Below, piece by piece: positions 1 to 10,700 of a stretch of DNA of 64,000 nucleotides. Made by a program: the position numbers and the translations under genes. How positions within the stretch are numbered: position 1 is the first letter of the stretch; each line of letters starts with the position of its first letter. The notes below the pieces were generated by a model. It searched no databases. It saw only the letters and a program-made list of their open reading frames with translations, and had not been told where the DNA came from. The DNA lies in the NCBI GenBank assembly GCA_046331625.1, contig JAXLQL010000007.1:248001-312000 (forward strand). Direction: 5' to 3'. Source of the stretch: JAXLQL01 sp046331625. Its GTDB lineage: Bacteria; Acidobacteriota; Terriglobia; Bryobacterales; Bryobacteraceae.

Positions 1-1
1 G

Positions 2-247
2 CGCGAGAACATCCGCGTGAACGCGCTGTGCCCCGGTCCGCTGAAGACCGAACTGTTGATGAAGTATTTGAACACCGACGAAAAGAAGCAGCGGCGGCTG
101 GTGCACATTCCGATGGGCCGCTTCGGTGAGGCAGCCGAGATCGCCAAGGCGGCGTTGTATCTGGCGTCAGACGAGTCGTCATTCGTGACCGGTTCGGAGT
201 TCGTGGTGGATGGCGGAATCACCGCCGCCTACGTGACGCCGCAATGA
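2..247 (+). CDS. SDR-family oxidoreductase, C-terminal fragment (5' end outside window)
   Basis: The reading frame is open from the first bases of the window, so this is the last ~80 residues of a longer protein. The sequence RVNALCPGPLKTELL followed by ASDESSFVTGSEFVVDGGI is the C-terminal signature of classical short-chain dehydrogenases: the substrate loop after the 'N-x-x-x-PG' motif and the final 'TG-x-x-x-x-VDGG' strand of the Rossmann fold. The catalytic Tyr-x-x-x-Lys and the nucleotide-binding Gly motif lie upstream of the window. The stop overlaps the next start in an ATGA arrangement, so it is probably co-translated with the aldehyde dehydrogenase. The substrate cannot be told from this fragment. 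Confidence 0.85.
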   Translation, partial: RENIRVNALCPGPLKTELLMKYLNTDEKKQRRLVHIPMGRFGEAAEIAKAALYLASDESSFVTGSEFVVDGGITAAYVTPQ

Positions 248-1634
248 CGCAGCAGACAATCTCGCCCGTCGACAACTCAGTCTACGCGGTAAGGGAACTC
301 GCCGATGCGGCGGTCATCGAACGCGCGCTCGCGGCTGCGGTCGCGGCGCAACGGGCATGGCGGCAGACCGCTCTCTCTGAACGCGTGGCGATCTGCGAGC
401 GGTTCGTGGAAGCGATGGAGCACGACGCGGACGCGATCGGCGTGGAGCTTGCGTGGCAGATGGGCCGAGTTCGCTATGGACCGAACGAGATCCGGCGCGG
501 TTTGCCGAGCGCGCTCGTTACATGGCATCGGTGGCTCCGCGCGCGCTATCGGATGTTCCGGTCGAGCCGAAGCCCGGTTTCACGCGCTTCATTCGGCATG
601 AGCCCGTGGGCGTGGTCTTCGTGGTGGCGCCGTGGAACTATCCGTACCTGACGTCAGTGAACTCGGTGGTCCCGGCGATTCTGGCGGGCAATGCAGTACT
701 GCTCAAGCATTCCGCGCAAACGCCGTTGTGCGCCGAGCGCTATGCGGAAGCGTTTCGCCGTGCCGGACTGCCCGAAGGTGTGTTCCAGTATCTGCATCTG
801 TCGCATGATGACGTTGCGCGGGTGATTGGCGATGAGCGCGTGTCGTTCGTCGCGTTCACGGGATCGGTGAAAGGCGGACACGCGGTCCAGCGCGCGGCGG
901 CGGGGCGCTTCATCGGAACCGCGCTCGAACTCGGTGGCAAAGATCCGGCCTATGTCCGCGCCGATGCGGATCTGCCCCACGCAATCGAAAATCTCGTCGA
1001 CGGTGCGATGTTCAACTCGGGGCAATCGTGTTGCGGCATCGAGCGCATCTACGTGCACGCCGATGTCTACGACAAGTTCGTGGAAGGCGCAGTGGAGTTG
1101 ACCAGGCAGTATGAGCTCGGCAATCCGCTCGACGCGGCGACAACGCTCGGTCCGATGGTGCGCACGAGCGCGGCCGATTTCGTGCGCGCGCAGATCGCGG
1201 AAGCGGTAGCGCAGGGAGCGCGGGCGCTCGTCGACCCGGAGTTGTTCCCCGCGGATCGCCCAGGCACTCCGTATCTCGCGCCGCAGGTACTGACCGGCGT
1301 GAATCACTCGATGCGGGTGATGCGCGAAGAGACGTTCGGTCCGGTGGCGTGCATCATGCGCGTAGCGTCTGACAAGGAAGCGATCGCGTTGATGAACGAC
1401 AGTTCGTACGGACTCACGGCCGCAATCTGGACCCGTGACACCGAAGCTGCGATCCGCATTGGCGAGCGAATCGAGACCGGCACCTGGTTCATGAACCGCT
1501 GCGACTACCTCGACCCAGCTCTGGCCTGGACCGGCGTGAAAGACTCGGGCCGCGGATGCGCGCTATCGGTGCTAGGGTTCGAGCAGTTGACGCGTCCGAA
1601 GTCATTCCACTTGCGCACCGAGACTGGGTCATGA
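244..1634 (+). CDS. Aldehyde dehydrogenase family protein, disrupted by a one-base frameshift
   Basis: NAD(P)-dependent oxidation of an aldehyde is expected from the family. Frame one (from ATG at 244) gives the N-terminus through WQMGRVRYGPNEIRRG; at about 499-501 similarity jumps to another frame that continues FAERARYMASVA and runs to 1634. Adding one G to the GG at 499-500 would restore a continuous protein of about 462 residues, usual for the family. The downstream frame holds the expected motifs: APWNYPY, FTGSVKGG, ELGGKDPAYV with the general-base Glu, and MFNSGQSCCGIER with the catalytic Cys. The gene overlaps the SDR stop, so the pair may act in one alcohol/aldehyde pathway. Either a recent inactivating mutation or a sequencing/assembly error explains the break. 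Confidence 0.85.
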
Positions 1635-1662
1635 GGCGAGGATTGAGTAAGGAGGTTCGAGA

Positions 1663-2874
1663 ATGAAACGAATTCTGGCAGCGCTCAGCGTTGCGATCTG
1701 TCTGCTGGCGCAGAACGGCGGGCGCGCGGGCATGGATTCCGAACGGCTGGCGAAAATCGCGCCGCGGATGAAGTCGTTCGTCGATCGCGGGCAAGTCGCG
1801 GGCACAGTGACGCTCGTCGCGCGCCATGGACAGATCGTCGAGTTCGATGCCGTGGGCTACCAGGACTCCGAGTCACGCAAGCCGATGGCGAAGGACTCGA
1901 TCTTCCAGATCATGTCAATGACGAAGCCGATGGTGGGAACGGCGATCATGATGCTCGCCGACGAAGGGCGGCTCGCGGTGGTGGATCCGGTGGAGAAGTA
2001 CTTGCCCGAATTCCGTGGCCAGATGATGATCGCCTCGCGCGGCGCCGACGGAACCCTGACGCTGCGCAAGCCGGCGCGCCCCATCACGATTCGGGACCTC
2101 ATGTCGCACACGTCCGGGATGCCGGGCAACCCGCCCGCCGGGCTCACGGGGCTGTATCAGAAGATGGACCGCACGCTGGCTGATGCAACCCTGATCTACT
2201 CGCAGATGCCGCTCGAGTTCGAACCGGGCACGGAGTGGCGCTACTCGAACCCGGGGATCGCGACGCTCGGCCGCATTATCGAAGTGGTCTCCGATCAGCC
2301 GTTCGAGAAGTTCATGGCCGAGCGCCTGTGGCAACCGTTGGGCATGAAAGACACGTTCATCTTTCCGCCCGACGACAAGAAGCCGCGCATCGCCGCGGTG
2401 CATGCGACCAGAGACGGCAAGCTCATGCACGCCGACGGCACGATCCTGGGCGGCGACGCGCTCGAGTATCGCAAGGGCGCGAAGTACTCGGCTCCTGAAT
2501 TCGGCGCATACTCCACCGCGCAAGACCTGCTCGCGTTCTACGAGATGACGCGCAACTGGGGTATACATGGCGGCAAGCGGCTACTGTCGAAGGCGGCCAT
2601 CGAGACCATGACGCGGCTGCACACGGCCGACATCAAGTCCGGGCACATGCCGGGTACGGGATTCGGGTTGACGTGGGAAGTGGTTCGCGAGAACTACGGG
2701 ATGCTCAACTATCTCTCGATCGGTGCGTACGGGCACGGTGGCGCTTTCGGCACGCACGGCTGGATCGACCGGAAACAAGACATGGTCGGCGTGTATCTGG
2801 TGCAAGGCGGCGCGGGCAACACCGATGCGAAGTACGCGTTCATGCGAATGGCGAACGCGGCGGTAGTGGAGTAG
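1663..2874 (+). CDS. Secreted serine hydrolase of the class C beta-lactamase family
   Basis: A 403-residue exported protein: residues 1-23 form a signal peptide ending near AQNGGRAG. The serine-hydrolase motifs are in order: S-M-T-K (residues 85-88, nucleophile Ser and Lys), Y-S-N (195-197) and an H-G-G box near residue 360 (GAYGHGGAFGTHGW). These define the beta-lactamase/D-Ala-D-Ala carboxypeptidase/esterase (EstB-like) fold. The function may be an esterase or peptidase rather than antibiotic resistance. A strong Shine-Dalgarno AAGGAGG at 1649-1655 fixes the start. It follows the aldehyde dehydrogenase by 28 bp and precedes a carboxylesterase, so these could be one transcript. Confidence 0.85.
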   Translation: MKRILAALSVAICLLAQNGGRAGMDSERLAKIAPRMKSFVDRGQVAGTVTLVARHGQIVEFDAVGYQDSESRKPMAKDSIFQIMSMTKPMVGTAIMMLADEGRLAVVDPVEKYLPEFRGQMMIASRGADGTLTLRKPARPITIRDLMSHTSGMPGNPPAGLTGLYQKMDRTLADATLIYSQMPLEFEPGTEWRYSNPGIATLGRIIEVVSDQPFEKFMAERLWQPLGMKDTFIFPPDDKKPRIAAVHATRDGKLMHADGTILGGDALEYRKGAKYSAPEFGAYSTAQDLLAFYEMTRNWGIHGGKRLLSKAAIETMTRLHTADIKSGHMPGTGFGLTWEVVRENYGMLNYLSIGAYGHGGAFGTHGWIDRKQDMVGVYLVQGGAGNTDAKYAFMRMANAAVVE

Positions 2875-2899
2875 TGCGTTACGATTTTGCTGTCGCCCC

Positions 2900-4492
2900 A
2901 TGAAATACAAGAACATCTTCCTCATCGGCCTCTGCCTCTCCGTTGCGGCAGCCGGAAAAGGCCTTGATCGCGTCAAGACCGCCAACGGCTCGCTCGAAAC
3001 CGGACCGCCTTCGGACAAGGGTGTCCGAAGCTTCAAAGGCATTCCCTTCGCTCAACCACCCGTAGGCGACCTCCGCTGGAAAGCCCCACAACCAGCGAAG
3101 AACTGGAAAGGCGCGCGCCGTGCGGACCAGTTCGGCGCACGCTGCATGCAGCGGACAGGCCCCGGCGCCGACTACTGGTTTCGCAGCAACGGCATGAGTG
3201 AGGACTGCCTCTACCTCAACGTCTGGACCCCGGCCAAGTCCGCCAAAGACCGCTTGCCAGTGCTCGTCTACGTGTTCGGCGGCGGATTCCAGAACGGCGA
3301 TGGTTCGGAGCCACGGTATGACGGCGAGAGCATGGCGTCGAAGGGCATCGTTGCGGTCTCGACCAACTATCGCCTCAACATCTTCGGATTCTTTTCGCAT
3401 CCCGAGCTCACGGCCGAGTCGCCCCACCACGCGTCTGGCAACTACGGCTTGCTCGATCAAGCTGCCGCGCTTCAATGGGTGCAGCGCAACATCGCGGCGT
3501 TCGGTGGCGATCCCAAGAAGGTCACGATTGCGGGCGAATCGGCGGGATCGATTGCGGTAAGCGCGTTGATGGCATCGCCGCTCTCGAAGACTCTCATCGC
3601 CGGCGCGATCGGCGAAAGCGGCGCGCTCATCTCCACTTTGCCGCCGCGCTCGCTTTCCGAAACCGAGAAAGACGGCGCGCAGTTCGGCGCCGCCGCGAAC
3701 GCCGGCTCCTTGAAAGCGCTGCGTGCGATGACCGCCGAGCAGATTCAGGAAGCCCTGGCGAAAGCAGCGCCGCAGGGTCCCGGCCCCGGTGGACTGCGGT
3801 TCCGGCCGAACCTCGACGGATACTTTCTCGCCAAGCCGCTAAAGGAAATCTTCGCTGCCGGCGAGCAGGCGCACGTGCCTCTGCTAGCCGGGTCGAACAC
3901 GGAAGAGGGGAACGCGCGCATGGTCTTGGGACAGAACGAGCCGAGTGCGGAGAACTTCGCAGCCGCCGTGAAACGATTCTATGGCGAGCGCGCGGACGCC
4001 GTGCTCAAGGAGTACGCCGCCAACACGCCGGATGAGGTCACACAAGCCGCCACCGATCTCGCTAGCGCACGCTTCATCGGACACGGCACGTGGAAGTGGA
4101 ACGAACTGCATGCGCAGACTGGCGGCAAGCCTGTCTATCGCTATATGTACGCCCGCTCGCGTCCGCGCTTCCAGCCGCAAGGGCAGCCAACCACCTCGTC
4201 GCGCGCGAAGGGTGCTGTGCATTCCGCCGAGATCCAATATGCGATGGGCAACCTGCCGCTCGACAAGCGTTACGCATGGGAACCGGACGACCACAAGGTG
4301 TCGGAGATCATGCAGGCCTACTTCGCAAACTTCGTGAAGACCGGAAATCCGAATGGCGGCGGCTTGCCCGAGTGGCCCGTCTACAGCGCTCCGCAATTCC
4401 TGAGAATGCGGCTCGACGTAGCCAGCCATTCGGAGCCGGAGCCGGAACGCGCGCGATACCTCGCGCTCGATGCAGCGACGCCAGCTCCGTAA
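2900..4492 (+). CDS. Secreted type B carboxylesterase
   Basis: A 530-residue alpha/beta hydrolase of the carboxylesterase/cholinesterase family with an N-terminal signal peptide (MKYKNIFLIGLCLSVAAAG). Visible are the family entry motif GIPFAQPPVGDLRW, the EDCLYLNVWTP signature, the oxyanion-hole FGGGF, the nucleophile elbow GESAGS (Ser about residue 214), a probable acid Glu in GSNTEEGN and the His in KGAVHSAEIQY. Length matches the family. It hydrolyses carboxylic esters; the substrate is unknown. The start lies 25 bp after the beta-lactamase-like gene, and an aldose epimerase follows, giving a run of exported small-molecule hydrolases and isomerases. Confidence 0.9.
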   Translation: MKYKNIFLIGLCLSVAAAGKGLDRVKTANGSLETGPPSDKGVRSFKGIPFAQPPVGDLRWKAPQPAKNWKGARRADQFGARCMQRTGPGADYWFRSNGMSEDCLYLNVWTPAKSAKDRLPVLVYVFGGGFQNGDGSEPRYDGESMASKGIVAVSTNYRLNIFGFFSHPELTAESPHHASGNYGLLDQAAALQWVQRNIAAFGGDPKKVTIAGESAGSIAVSALMASPLSKTLIAGAIGESGALISTLPPRSLSETEKDGAQFGAAANAGSLKALRAMTAEQIQEALAKAAPQGPGPGGLRFRPNLDGYFLAKPLKEIFAAGEQAHVPLLAGSNTEEGNARMVLGQNEPSAENFAAAVKRFYGERADAVLKEYAANTPDEVTQAATDLASARFIGHGTWKWNELHAQTGGKPVYRYMYARSRPRFQPQGQPTTSSRAKGAVHSAEIQYAMGNLPLDKRYAWEPDDHKVSEIMQAYFANFVKTGNPNGGGLPEWPVYSAPQFLRMRLDVASHSEPEPERARYLALDAATPAP

Positions 4493-4534
4493 CCGGGCTG
4501 GGGACTCAGGTCCTGCCGTGGTACCTTGACATTC

Positions 4535-5683
4535 ATGTCGAAACGCGCCGCATTGGCCTCAGTCCTCATGCTCGCCACATCGTGTTCCACGCAAGCGCCT
4601 CCGCCCGCGAAGCCCGCTGCTCCCGCGCCGATTGCATCGAAGCCATTCGGCAAGACCGCTGACGGACGCGCGGTGACCACCTACACACTCACCAACAAGA
4701 AGGGCATGAGCGCGTCGATCATCGACTACGGCGGGATCGTAACGTCGATCATGGCACCCGACAAAACGGGCGCGATGACTGACGTCGTGTTAGGCTTCGG
4801 CGCTATCGAAGGCTATGAGAAGAATCCGGCTCCGTACTTTGGCGCGCTGATTGGCCGCTATGGAAACCGCATCGGCAAAGCCAGCTTCAAGCTCGAGGGC
4901 AAAGAGTACAAGCTGGCGGCGAACAACGGTCCGAATCACCTGCACGGCGGGATCAAGGGCTTCGACAAAGCAGTTTGGCAGGCAAAGGAGCTGCCGGGTG
5001 ACGAGCCGGGGCTCGCGCTCACCTACACGAGCAAAGACGGCGAGGAAGGTTATCCCGGAACGCTCAACGTGACGGTCGCCTATACGCTGACCAACGCCAA
5101 CGAGTTGAAGATCGACTATGCGGCCACCACGGACAAAGACACCGTCCTGAACCTGACCAACCACTCGTACTTCAATCTTGCCGGAGCAGGGCAGGGCGAC
5201 GTGCTCGGTCATGAGATCCAATTCTTCGCGAGCAAGTTCACGCCGGTGGACAAGGGGTTGATTCCCACCGGAGAACTGAAGCCGGTGAAGGGCACGCCGT
5301 TCGACTTCTCCACGCCCACCGCGATCGGCGCACGCATTGACGCCGCCGACGAGCAGATCAAACTCGGTGGCGGATACGATCACAACTTCGTGCTCGATTC
5401 GGGCGGAGGCGCGCTTTCCACAGCCGCGCGAGTGCGCGAGCCGAAATCCGGACGCACTCTCGAAGTGATGACCACCGAACCCGGTGTCCAGTTCTACACC
5501 GGCAAATTTCTCGATGGCACCATTATTGGCAAGGGCGGCAAAACCTATCCCAAACATGCTGCTTTCTGTCTCGAGACGCAGCACTTCCCAGACTCGCCGA
5601 ACAAACCCGCGTTCCCGACAACGGTGCTGAAGGCGGGCGCGGAGTACAAGTCGACGACTGTGTTCCGGTTCGGAGTGGAGTAG
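4535..5683 (+). CDS. Aldose 1-epimerase (galactose mutarotase-like), predicted lipoprotein
   Basis: Interconverts alpha and beta anomers of aldoses. The start at ATG 4535 gives MSKRAALASVLMLATSCST, a lipoprotein signal with lipobox L-A-T-S-C; an upstream in-frame TTG at 4526 would only add three residues. The mature domain shows the family motifs: IDYGGIVTSI, the RYGNRI box, NNGPNHLHGG, NHSYFNLAG with a catalytic His, GGGYDHNFVLD, and CLETQHFPDSPNKP with the catalytic Glu. Length (382 residues) is usual. Membrane anchoring suggests it acts on sugars in the periplasm, in keeping with the other exported carbohydrate-related proteins nearby. Confidence 0.92.
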   Translation: MSKRAALASVLMLATSCSTQAPPPAKPAAPAPIASKPFGKTADGRAVTTYTLTNKKGMSASIIDYGGIVTSIMAPDKTGAMTDVVLGFGAIEGYEKNPAPYFGALIGRYGNRIGKASFKLEGKEYKLAANNGPNHLHGGIKGFDKAVWQAKELPGDEPGLALTYTSKDGEEGYPGTLNVTVAYTLTNANELKIDYAATTDKDTVLNLTNHSYFNLAGAGQGDVLGHEIQFFASKFTPVDKGLIPTGELKPVKGTPFDFSTPTAIGARIDAADEQIKLGGGYDHNFVLDSGGGALSTAARVREPKSGRTLEVMTTEPGVQFYTGKFLDGTIIGKGGKTYPKHAAFCLETQHFPDSPNKPAFPTTVLKAGAEYKSTTVFRFGVE

Positions 5684-5688
5684 GGGCA

Positions 5689-6037
5689 GGCTGTGGTTGC
5701 ATGCCGAGCCGGTTGCGGCTGAGATGGAGGCGCGGTCGAGCGCTGGCCGGGCTTGGAGCCGAGTAGGCCATCGGCGGCGGTTGCACGCCGAGCTGGTTGG
5801 GGATGGGATGGCAGCGGCGCAGTCGATCTCGGGTCGAGTTCGGCGTCGAGCAAGGCGGCTGCTGTTACGTGCCGCATCCGGTGCGGCGGGGATGTCGGCG
5901 TAGTCGAGCGCTGTTCGGATTCGAAGCCGAGTGAGTCTTTGGCGGTGGAGGCGTGCCGCCGCTGACAGGGCTCGGTGCTGGGATTCCGGCTGGCTGCGCC
6001 GCCGCAGGCGCCTTTTCGGTTCGCGGCCGAGTAGCTC
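5689..6037 (-). repeat. Degenerate 84-bp tandem repeat, about four copies
   Basis: This stretch between the epimerase and peptidase genes is built of repeats, best read on the minus strand: copies at 5937-5857 (81 bp), 5856-5773 (84 bp) and 5772-5689 (84 bp), and a more diverged ~100-bp copy at 6037-5938. Each conserved copy starts near CTACTCGGC or CACTCGGC, has a CGCTCGAC core and ends near GGCATGCAACC. The three conserved units are multiples of three and the minus frame through them is open (R-S-T-A-P...Q-P-A-R-x-A-T), but that frame does not match the peptidase frame and has no credible start. I see no conventional gene here. Confidence 0.6.
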
Positions 6038-7676
6038 AACGGCGTCGTTTGCGTGCCACCGTGCGCGGTGCGGGCTTGGCTGCGCTCGACTGCGCGGGCG
6101 TGTTCCACCGTACCTTGCGATCCCAATTGGCGGCATCGCTGCCGAGCGCCATCCCGAAGCGCGCCACTTGCTCCATGCCGGAAAAATCCCATTCGGGCGA
6201 GTATTCGTCCGAAGCCTGATGATAGTGTTTCTCGTGATACTCTTTGAGCCGCAGCAGGTTCTCCTCGCCACCTGCGGAGAACGACTGCCCGGCTTTGACG
6301 CTGAACGCAGCCACGCCGGCTTTCGCAAACGCGAAATGATCGCTCCGGAAGAATGTACCTTGTTCCGGCCGCGCTTCTGGCGAAATGCGCAGGCCCATGC
6401 GGCGAGCCACCATCTGGATCTGCGGCCAAGATGACGCGCGCTCCGCTCCATCCAACACCACGTCTTGCGTGCGGCCGAAGGGGAAGAACGAATCGAAGTT
6501 CAAGACGAGCGAAGTGTCGGCAAGCGGCACGAGTGGATGCGTCACCCAGTACTCAGCACCGCGCAGTCCAGCTTCCTCGGCGGCAGTGAACAGGAAGAGC
6601 GCACTGCGGCGAGGTTTCACGCCGAGATGCGACCATAGCCGCGCGATCTCGAGCACCACCGCGCAGCCCGTGGCATTGTCCACTGCGCCATTGAAGATGC
6701 GGTCGCCTTCGCCGTCTTTGCGCATTCCGAGGTGATCCCAATGCGCGGAGAAGGCGGCGGTTTCATGATCGAGCGTGGGATCGCTGCCGCGAATCTGGCC
6801 CACCACATTGCGCACTCGAATCTCGCGCAACTCCGAGCGAACCTCCGCGTTCACCCGGAACCCGAGAGGCACGACACGGAATCCGCGCGTGCCGGCCTTG
6901 CGCAGCAGGGCTTCCACCGTGGTCCCGGCCTTCTCGGCGAGCTTCGTGCTGGCGTCGCCGCTCAGCCATCCAGCGAAGGCGAGCGGAGTGCCCGTGGCGT
7001 TCACTTGCAGATCTTCCTGGCCCCATGAATTGCGGACTACGTTCCAACCATATCCGGCCGTTTCTGTTGTATGCAGGATCAGCACCGCAGCCGCTCCGCG
7101 CCGCGTTGCTTCTTCGAACTTGTAGGTCCAGCGGCCATAGTAGGTGAGCGCGGGCCCGCCGAAGAATCGAGGATCTGTCGAGGGTGGCTCGTTGGTGAAG
7201 AGCACCACCGCCTTGCCCTTCACGTCGGCGCCCGCGTAGTCGTCCCAGCCGAACTCGGGAGCGGAGATTCCGTGCCCGGCGAAGACGGCCTCGGCGTCAA
7301 TCGACTCGTGCGCTCGCTGCGTTTGGTTCTGGCCCACGAATTCATCCAGCCAGCGCAGATCGATTCCGCCCACCGAAAGCCGTGAGCCAGCCGCCGTCTT
7401 TACGCCCACCAGCGGAACTGCCTGGAACCAGGTTCCGTTCTCTCCAGCGGGCTTCGCGCCCGCCACCGCCAACTGCGAAGCGAGATATTCAGTGGCGAGT
7501 TCACCGCCGCGTTCGCCGGGTCCGCGGCCTTCGAGCAGATCGCTCGAAAGAAAGCGGACATGGGCACGCAGACGCTCGGGCGAGACGTCTTGCGCGAATA
7601 CGATGATCGCGGAGAAGAACAGGATCGTGGCCCGCGAACGGCGCTCGAGCGAAGGAACTACGGATCGAAGTCGCAA
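6036..7676 (-). CDS. Secreted M28-family zinc metallopeptidase with PA domain
   Basis: A 546-residue exported peptidase; the N-terminus has a hydrophobic signal (ATILFFSAIIVFAQ). A protease-associated (PA) insert is seen in GKAVVLFTNEPP through RRGAAAVLILHTTE. The M28 co-catalytic zinc ligands and catalytic acids appear in order: SAHWDHLG (His), GAVDNATG (bridging Asp), TAAEEAG (catalytic Glu and zinc Glu), LNFDSFFP (Asp) and SDHFAFAKAG (His). This matches aminopeptidase/glutamate-carboxypeptidase-like enzymes that release N-terminal residues from peptides outside the cytoplasm. The stop at 6036 touches the edge of the 84-bp tandem repeat. Confidence 0.9.
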   Translation of the reverse strand: MRLRSVVPSLERRSRATILFFSAIIVFAQDVSPERLRAHVRFLSSDLLEGRGPGERGGELATEYLASQLAVAGAKPAGENGTWFQAVPLVGVKTAAGSRLSVGGIDLRWLDEFVGQNQTQRAHESIDAEAVFAGHGISAPEFGWDDYAGADVKGKAVVLFTNEPPSTDPRFFGGPALTYYGRWTYKFEEATRRGAAAVLILHTTETAGYGWNVVRNSWGQEDLQVNATGTPLAFAGWLSGDASTKLAEKAGTTVEALLRKAGTRGFRVVPLGFRVNAEVRSELREIRVRNVVGQIRGSDPTLDHETAAFSAHWDHLGMRKDGEGDRIFNGAVDNATGCAVVLEIARLWSHLGVKPRRSALFLFTAAEEAGLRGAEYWVTHPLVPLADTSLVLNFDSFFPFGRTQDVVLDGAERASSWPQIQMVARRMGLRISPEARPEQGTFFRSDHFAFAKAGVAAFSVKAGQSFSAGGEENLLRLKEYHEKHYHQASDEYSPEWDFSGMEQVARFGMALGSDAANWDRKVRWNTPAQSSAAKPAPRTVARKRRR

Positions 7677-7708
7677 CGCTCAGACTACCATTGATGCCGC
7701 CCGCCGGG

Positions 7709-10700
7709 TCACGGCCCGATGCGGAAATTCGTCACGCCGCCTTGGCCGGGTGCATTGGACCACGGCCCCCAGTTCGTCTCCGATCCCGGATTGCAAATCA
7801 GTCCTGGCTGGCATGCGCGAACAATTCCGCTGTAGTTCTGCGGAGTCCCTCCGAACCCGACTGAGAGCGGCACCTGCACCACGAGTCCCTGTGTCACGCC
7901 ATGCGCCGTTGGAGAGGATTGCCCACTGACGGCGACGAAGTACTCGTAAAGCGTGGAACTCGGCACAGGCGTCCACCCAAGTTGAATGTTGCCCTGTTGA
8001 ATCGTGGAATTCACTTCCGGCGTCTGATGTCGCGGTTGGACCATCGTCGGTGACGCGGGGCTGGCGCCCAGCGCGACAAATGCCGACGCTGGGCCGATCA
8101 CCTGTCCCGCCGTGTCCGGATTCGCAACCACCACCGCGTCATAGCGCGAGCCCGCTGCTTTGAACGACGCCGAGTAGAAGTTCGAAGTGGTGAGCACATC
8201 AAGAGCAGTCGCGCTTCTGGAAAGGTCGAGCACGAACAGCCGGTACACCGTGTTCGACCCGTTATCGCCCGGGATTCGGTTCCACGAGAAGAACACCGGA
8301 TTGGAAGTCGTCGCGCCGCTCAGCGGATTGCCGAGCAATGGCGCCGCAGGATTCGAGCCCGTGGCATTGAGCGCCATCGGCGTCGTGTTCGGCCCGCAGC
8401 CATTGCCATTGCAGGCTCCGATGAAGACGAAGAACGGCCCGATCGGGACCGCAACCGGAGAGAGCGCCGTGCCATTCACGTAGCGGCTCAACACGGTGAG
8501 CGCCCCGCCACCGGGTCCCGTGTTCGGCTGAACCGCCTGCAGCAAGTAGAAGTCGGCGCTGGCAACGGAACTCCAACCGCACGTGAGCTGGTTTCCACTG
8601 CTAACCGAACAACTGGGAGAACCAGGAGCCGCCGTGGGAGCCGGGGGCAAGCTGATTATGAATGGCACGCTGGTGGACCAAGCCCCGCACGCCTCGATAC
8701 AAGCTCGCACCCGCACAGAGTAGTTTCCTCCGGGCAGCGTGACCACGGTGCTCGTGGGTGGCGGCGCTCCGTAGTTGGAGATCGCGTATCCGACGTTGCC
8801 CGATGGCTGGTTGCTGACTTCAACCTCATACCGGGCCGCTCCCGCAACTGCCGTCCACGTGATGACAATGGTGGAAGCCGGGAAGGTCTGGCCCGGAGCC
8901 GGTGCGGTAATCGCCGGAAGGCCTGGAGGCGGCTGCGGAGCTACCGTGAAACTCACTGGCGCGCTGAACGGTCCGCACTGTGCATCGGAGAATCCGCCGT
9001 TACAGGCGCGCACCTGAACTCCATAGCTGCCACTGTCGAGACTGATAAGAGTGCTCGTCAACAGTTCGCCCGAAAGAGAACCATCGAACACCGTGTTCGC
9101 GCCCTGCGTGATGCGGAGTCCGTAGCCCGTCGCACCGAGGGCCCGGGTCCATTGAAACGTCACGCCTCTCACAGGGATCTGTTGGTTCGGCAAAGGCGCA
9201 AGGACCGTAGGCGGTGCATGTGAGCCGAATGGGTTCACGTTGAGATCCGCGAACGCGCCCCACGTGCTCGCCGCCATCCCCACCCGCGATGCGATGCATT
9301 GGAACGGTGTCGTCATGCACTGTTGATACGGCAGGAGAGTGTCGCCACCTTCCATGGTGGAGGCAACGATCCCCGTGGAGTCCGAGAATGGAGCGAGCGT
9401 CTGCGCCTTGCGCATGGCCGGAACATAAAGGTCCGCGAGCGGTTTGAATCGTGTTTCGTTGTAGAGGGCATCCACCAGCCGCATCGTCACAATCGCTTGC
9501 CCCGTGAATTCCCACGCGATCCCTTGTGGGCCCTGCGAAGGAGTTGTCACCAGGTTGAATCCCTGAAACTGCGTTCCAGCAGCCGAAACCACTTTTGCTT
9601 GATGGTCGATCATCCATTGCACTGGACGCCGCCAGTCGATTGCGTTGCGGTAGAGGAGTGAGGTGGCCAGCGGCAGTGTGGTGAAAGTCTGCGCGTCGAG
9701 AAAATCGAACGTGTTGATCACGTCGTTACCGCGCGTCGCGCCAGTAGGCGTGATGCCGTCCGAAGCTGTAGTGCCCAACGGCACGGTGCCTGCATAGAAT
9801 CGCCCATTCGCCGAATCGAACAGTGCCATCACGAAGTCGCCGCCGATTTTCGCGCGCCTGTACCATTCGTTTCCTTCCGGGATGCTCCCTTGCCGCGAGG
9901 CGAATTCGCCGAGTAGCGAGAAGGCGCGAAAGATGTCCGCATTGTTCTCGATCGACTTGCCGAGGATCAAGTTCTTGGGCTGCCCCTGATCGGGATAGCC
10001 GAGATAGTAGCCGCCGTATCCGGTTCCTGTCGTGTCGAGCAGGCGATTGTAGATCCAATTCCCGAGGGTCTTTGCCGCGTTCAAGTACCGCACGTCCTGC
10101 GGCGACAGCTTCTGATACGCCTCCACCAACGCGAGAATCGCGAACGCAACATTGCCACCCGTGGCGCCGTCGAGCACCAGGCAGAACTTGCTCGGACCGC
10201 ACAGTGTGGATGAAGCCGAAAAGCCGGCAAACCGGATCTGGCCCCTCTTGGCTCCGCCGGCGCTTTGGTCATTGAAGAGCGCGATGTCGCCACTCGAGTA
10301 TCCGCTATGCAGCCCCTTCGAGCCATCCGTCCCCACTGGAAGCGGGAGCCCATCGTTGTCATGATCGATCGCATAGACGAACGTGTCGGCGATGATCTTC
10401 GCCGCCGCTTGATCTTGCGGCGAGTTGCGGGCAAGCAGCGCCAGCACGGCCAATGACGACTCGTAGATCGTCGCCAGATTCGCCGCGATCTGATCCGGTG
10501 GAATCGGCACGCGCCCCGGCAACGTGTTTGCCGCCGGGATCACGCCGAACACTTGGTTCGCGAGAGGCAGCGAGAGCGCCGCGGCTTGCACCGTGGGAAC
10601 CGGCTCGAAGCGGATCCGGTCGAGCAGCACGGTCCCGCCTGCGGGAGCATTCAACGCGTTCGTCCCGACGCTGAACGGATAATGCACTGACTGCAGATCG

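Noticed and set aside
4526..4531. TTGACA as a -35 box
   Set aside because: It overlaps the epimerase start region and no -10 box follows at a workable distance before coding sequence.
4790..6451. 553-codon minus-strand open frame across the epimerase and the 84-bp repeats
   Set aside because: It is antisense to a well-supported aldose epimerase, is Arg/Ala-rich, and shows no domain; typical of shadow frames in GC-rich DNA.
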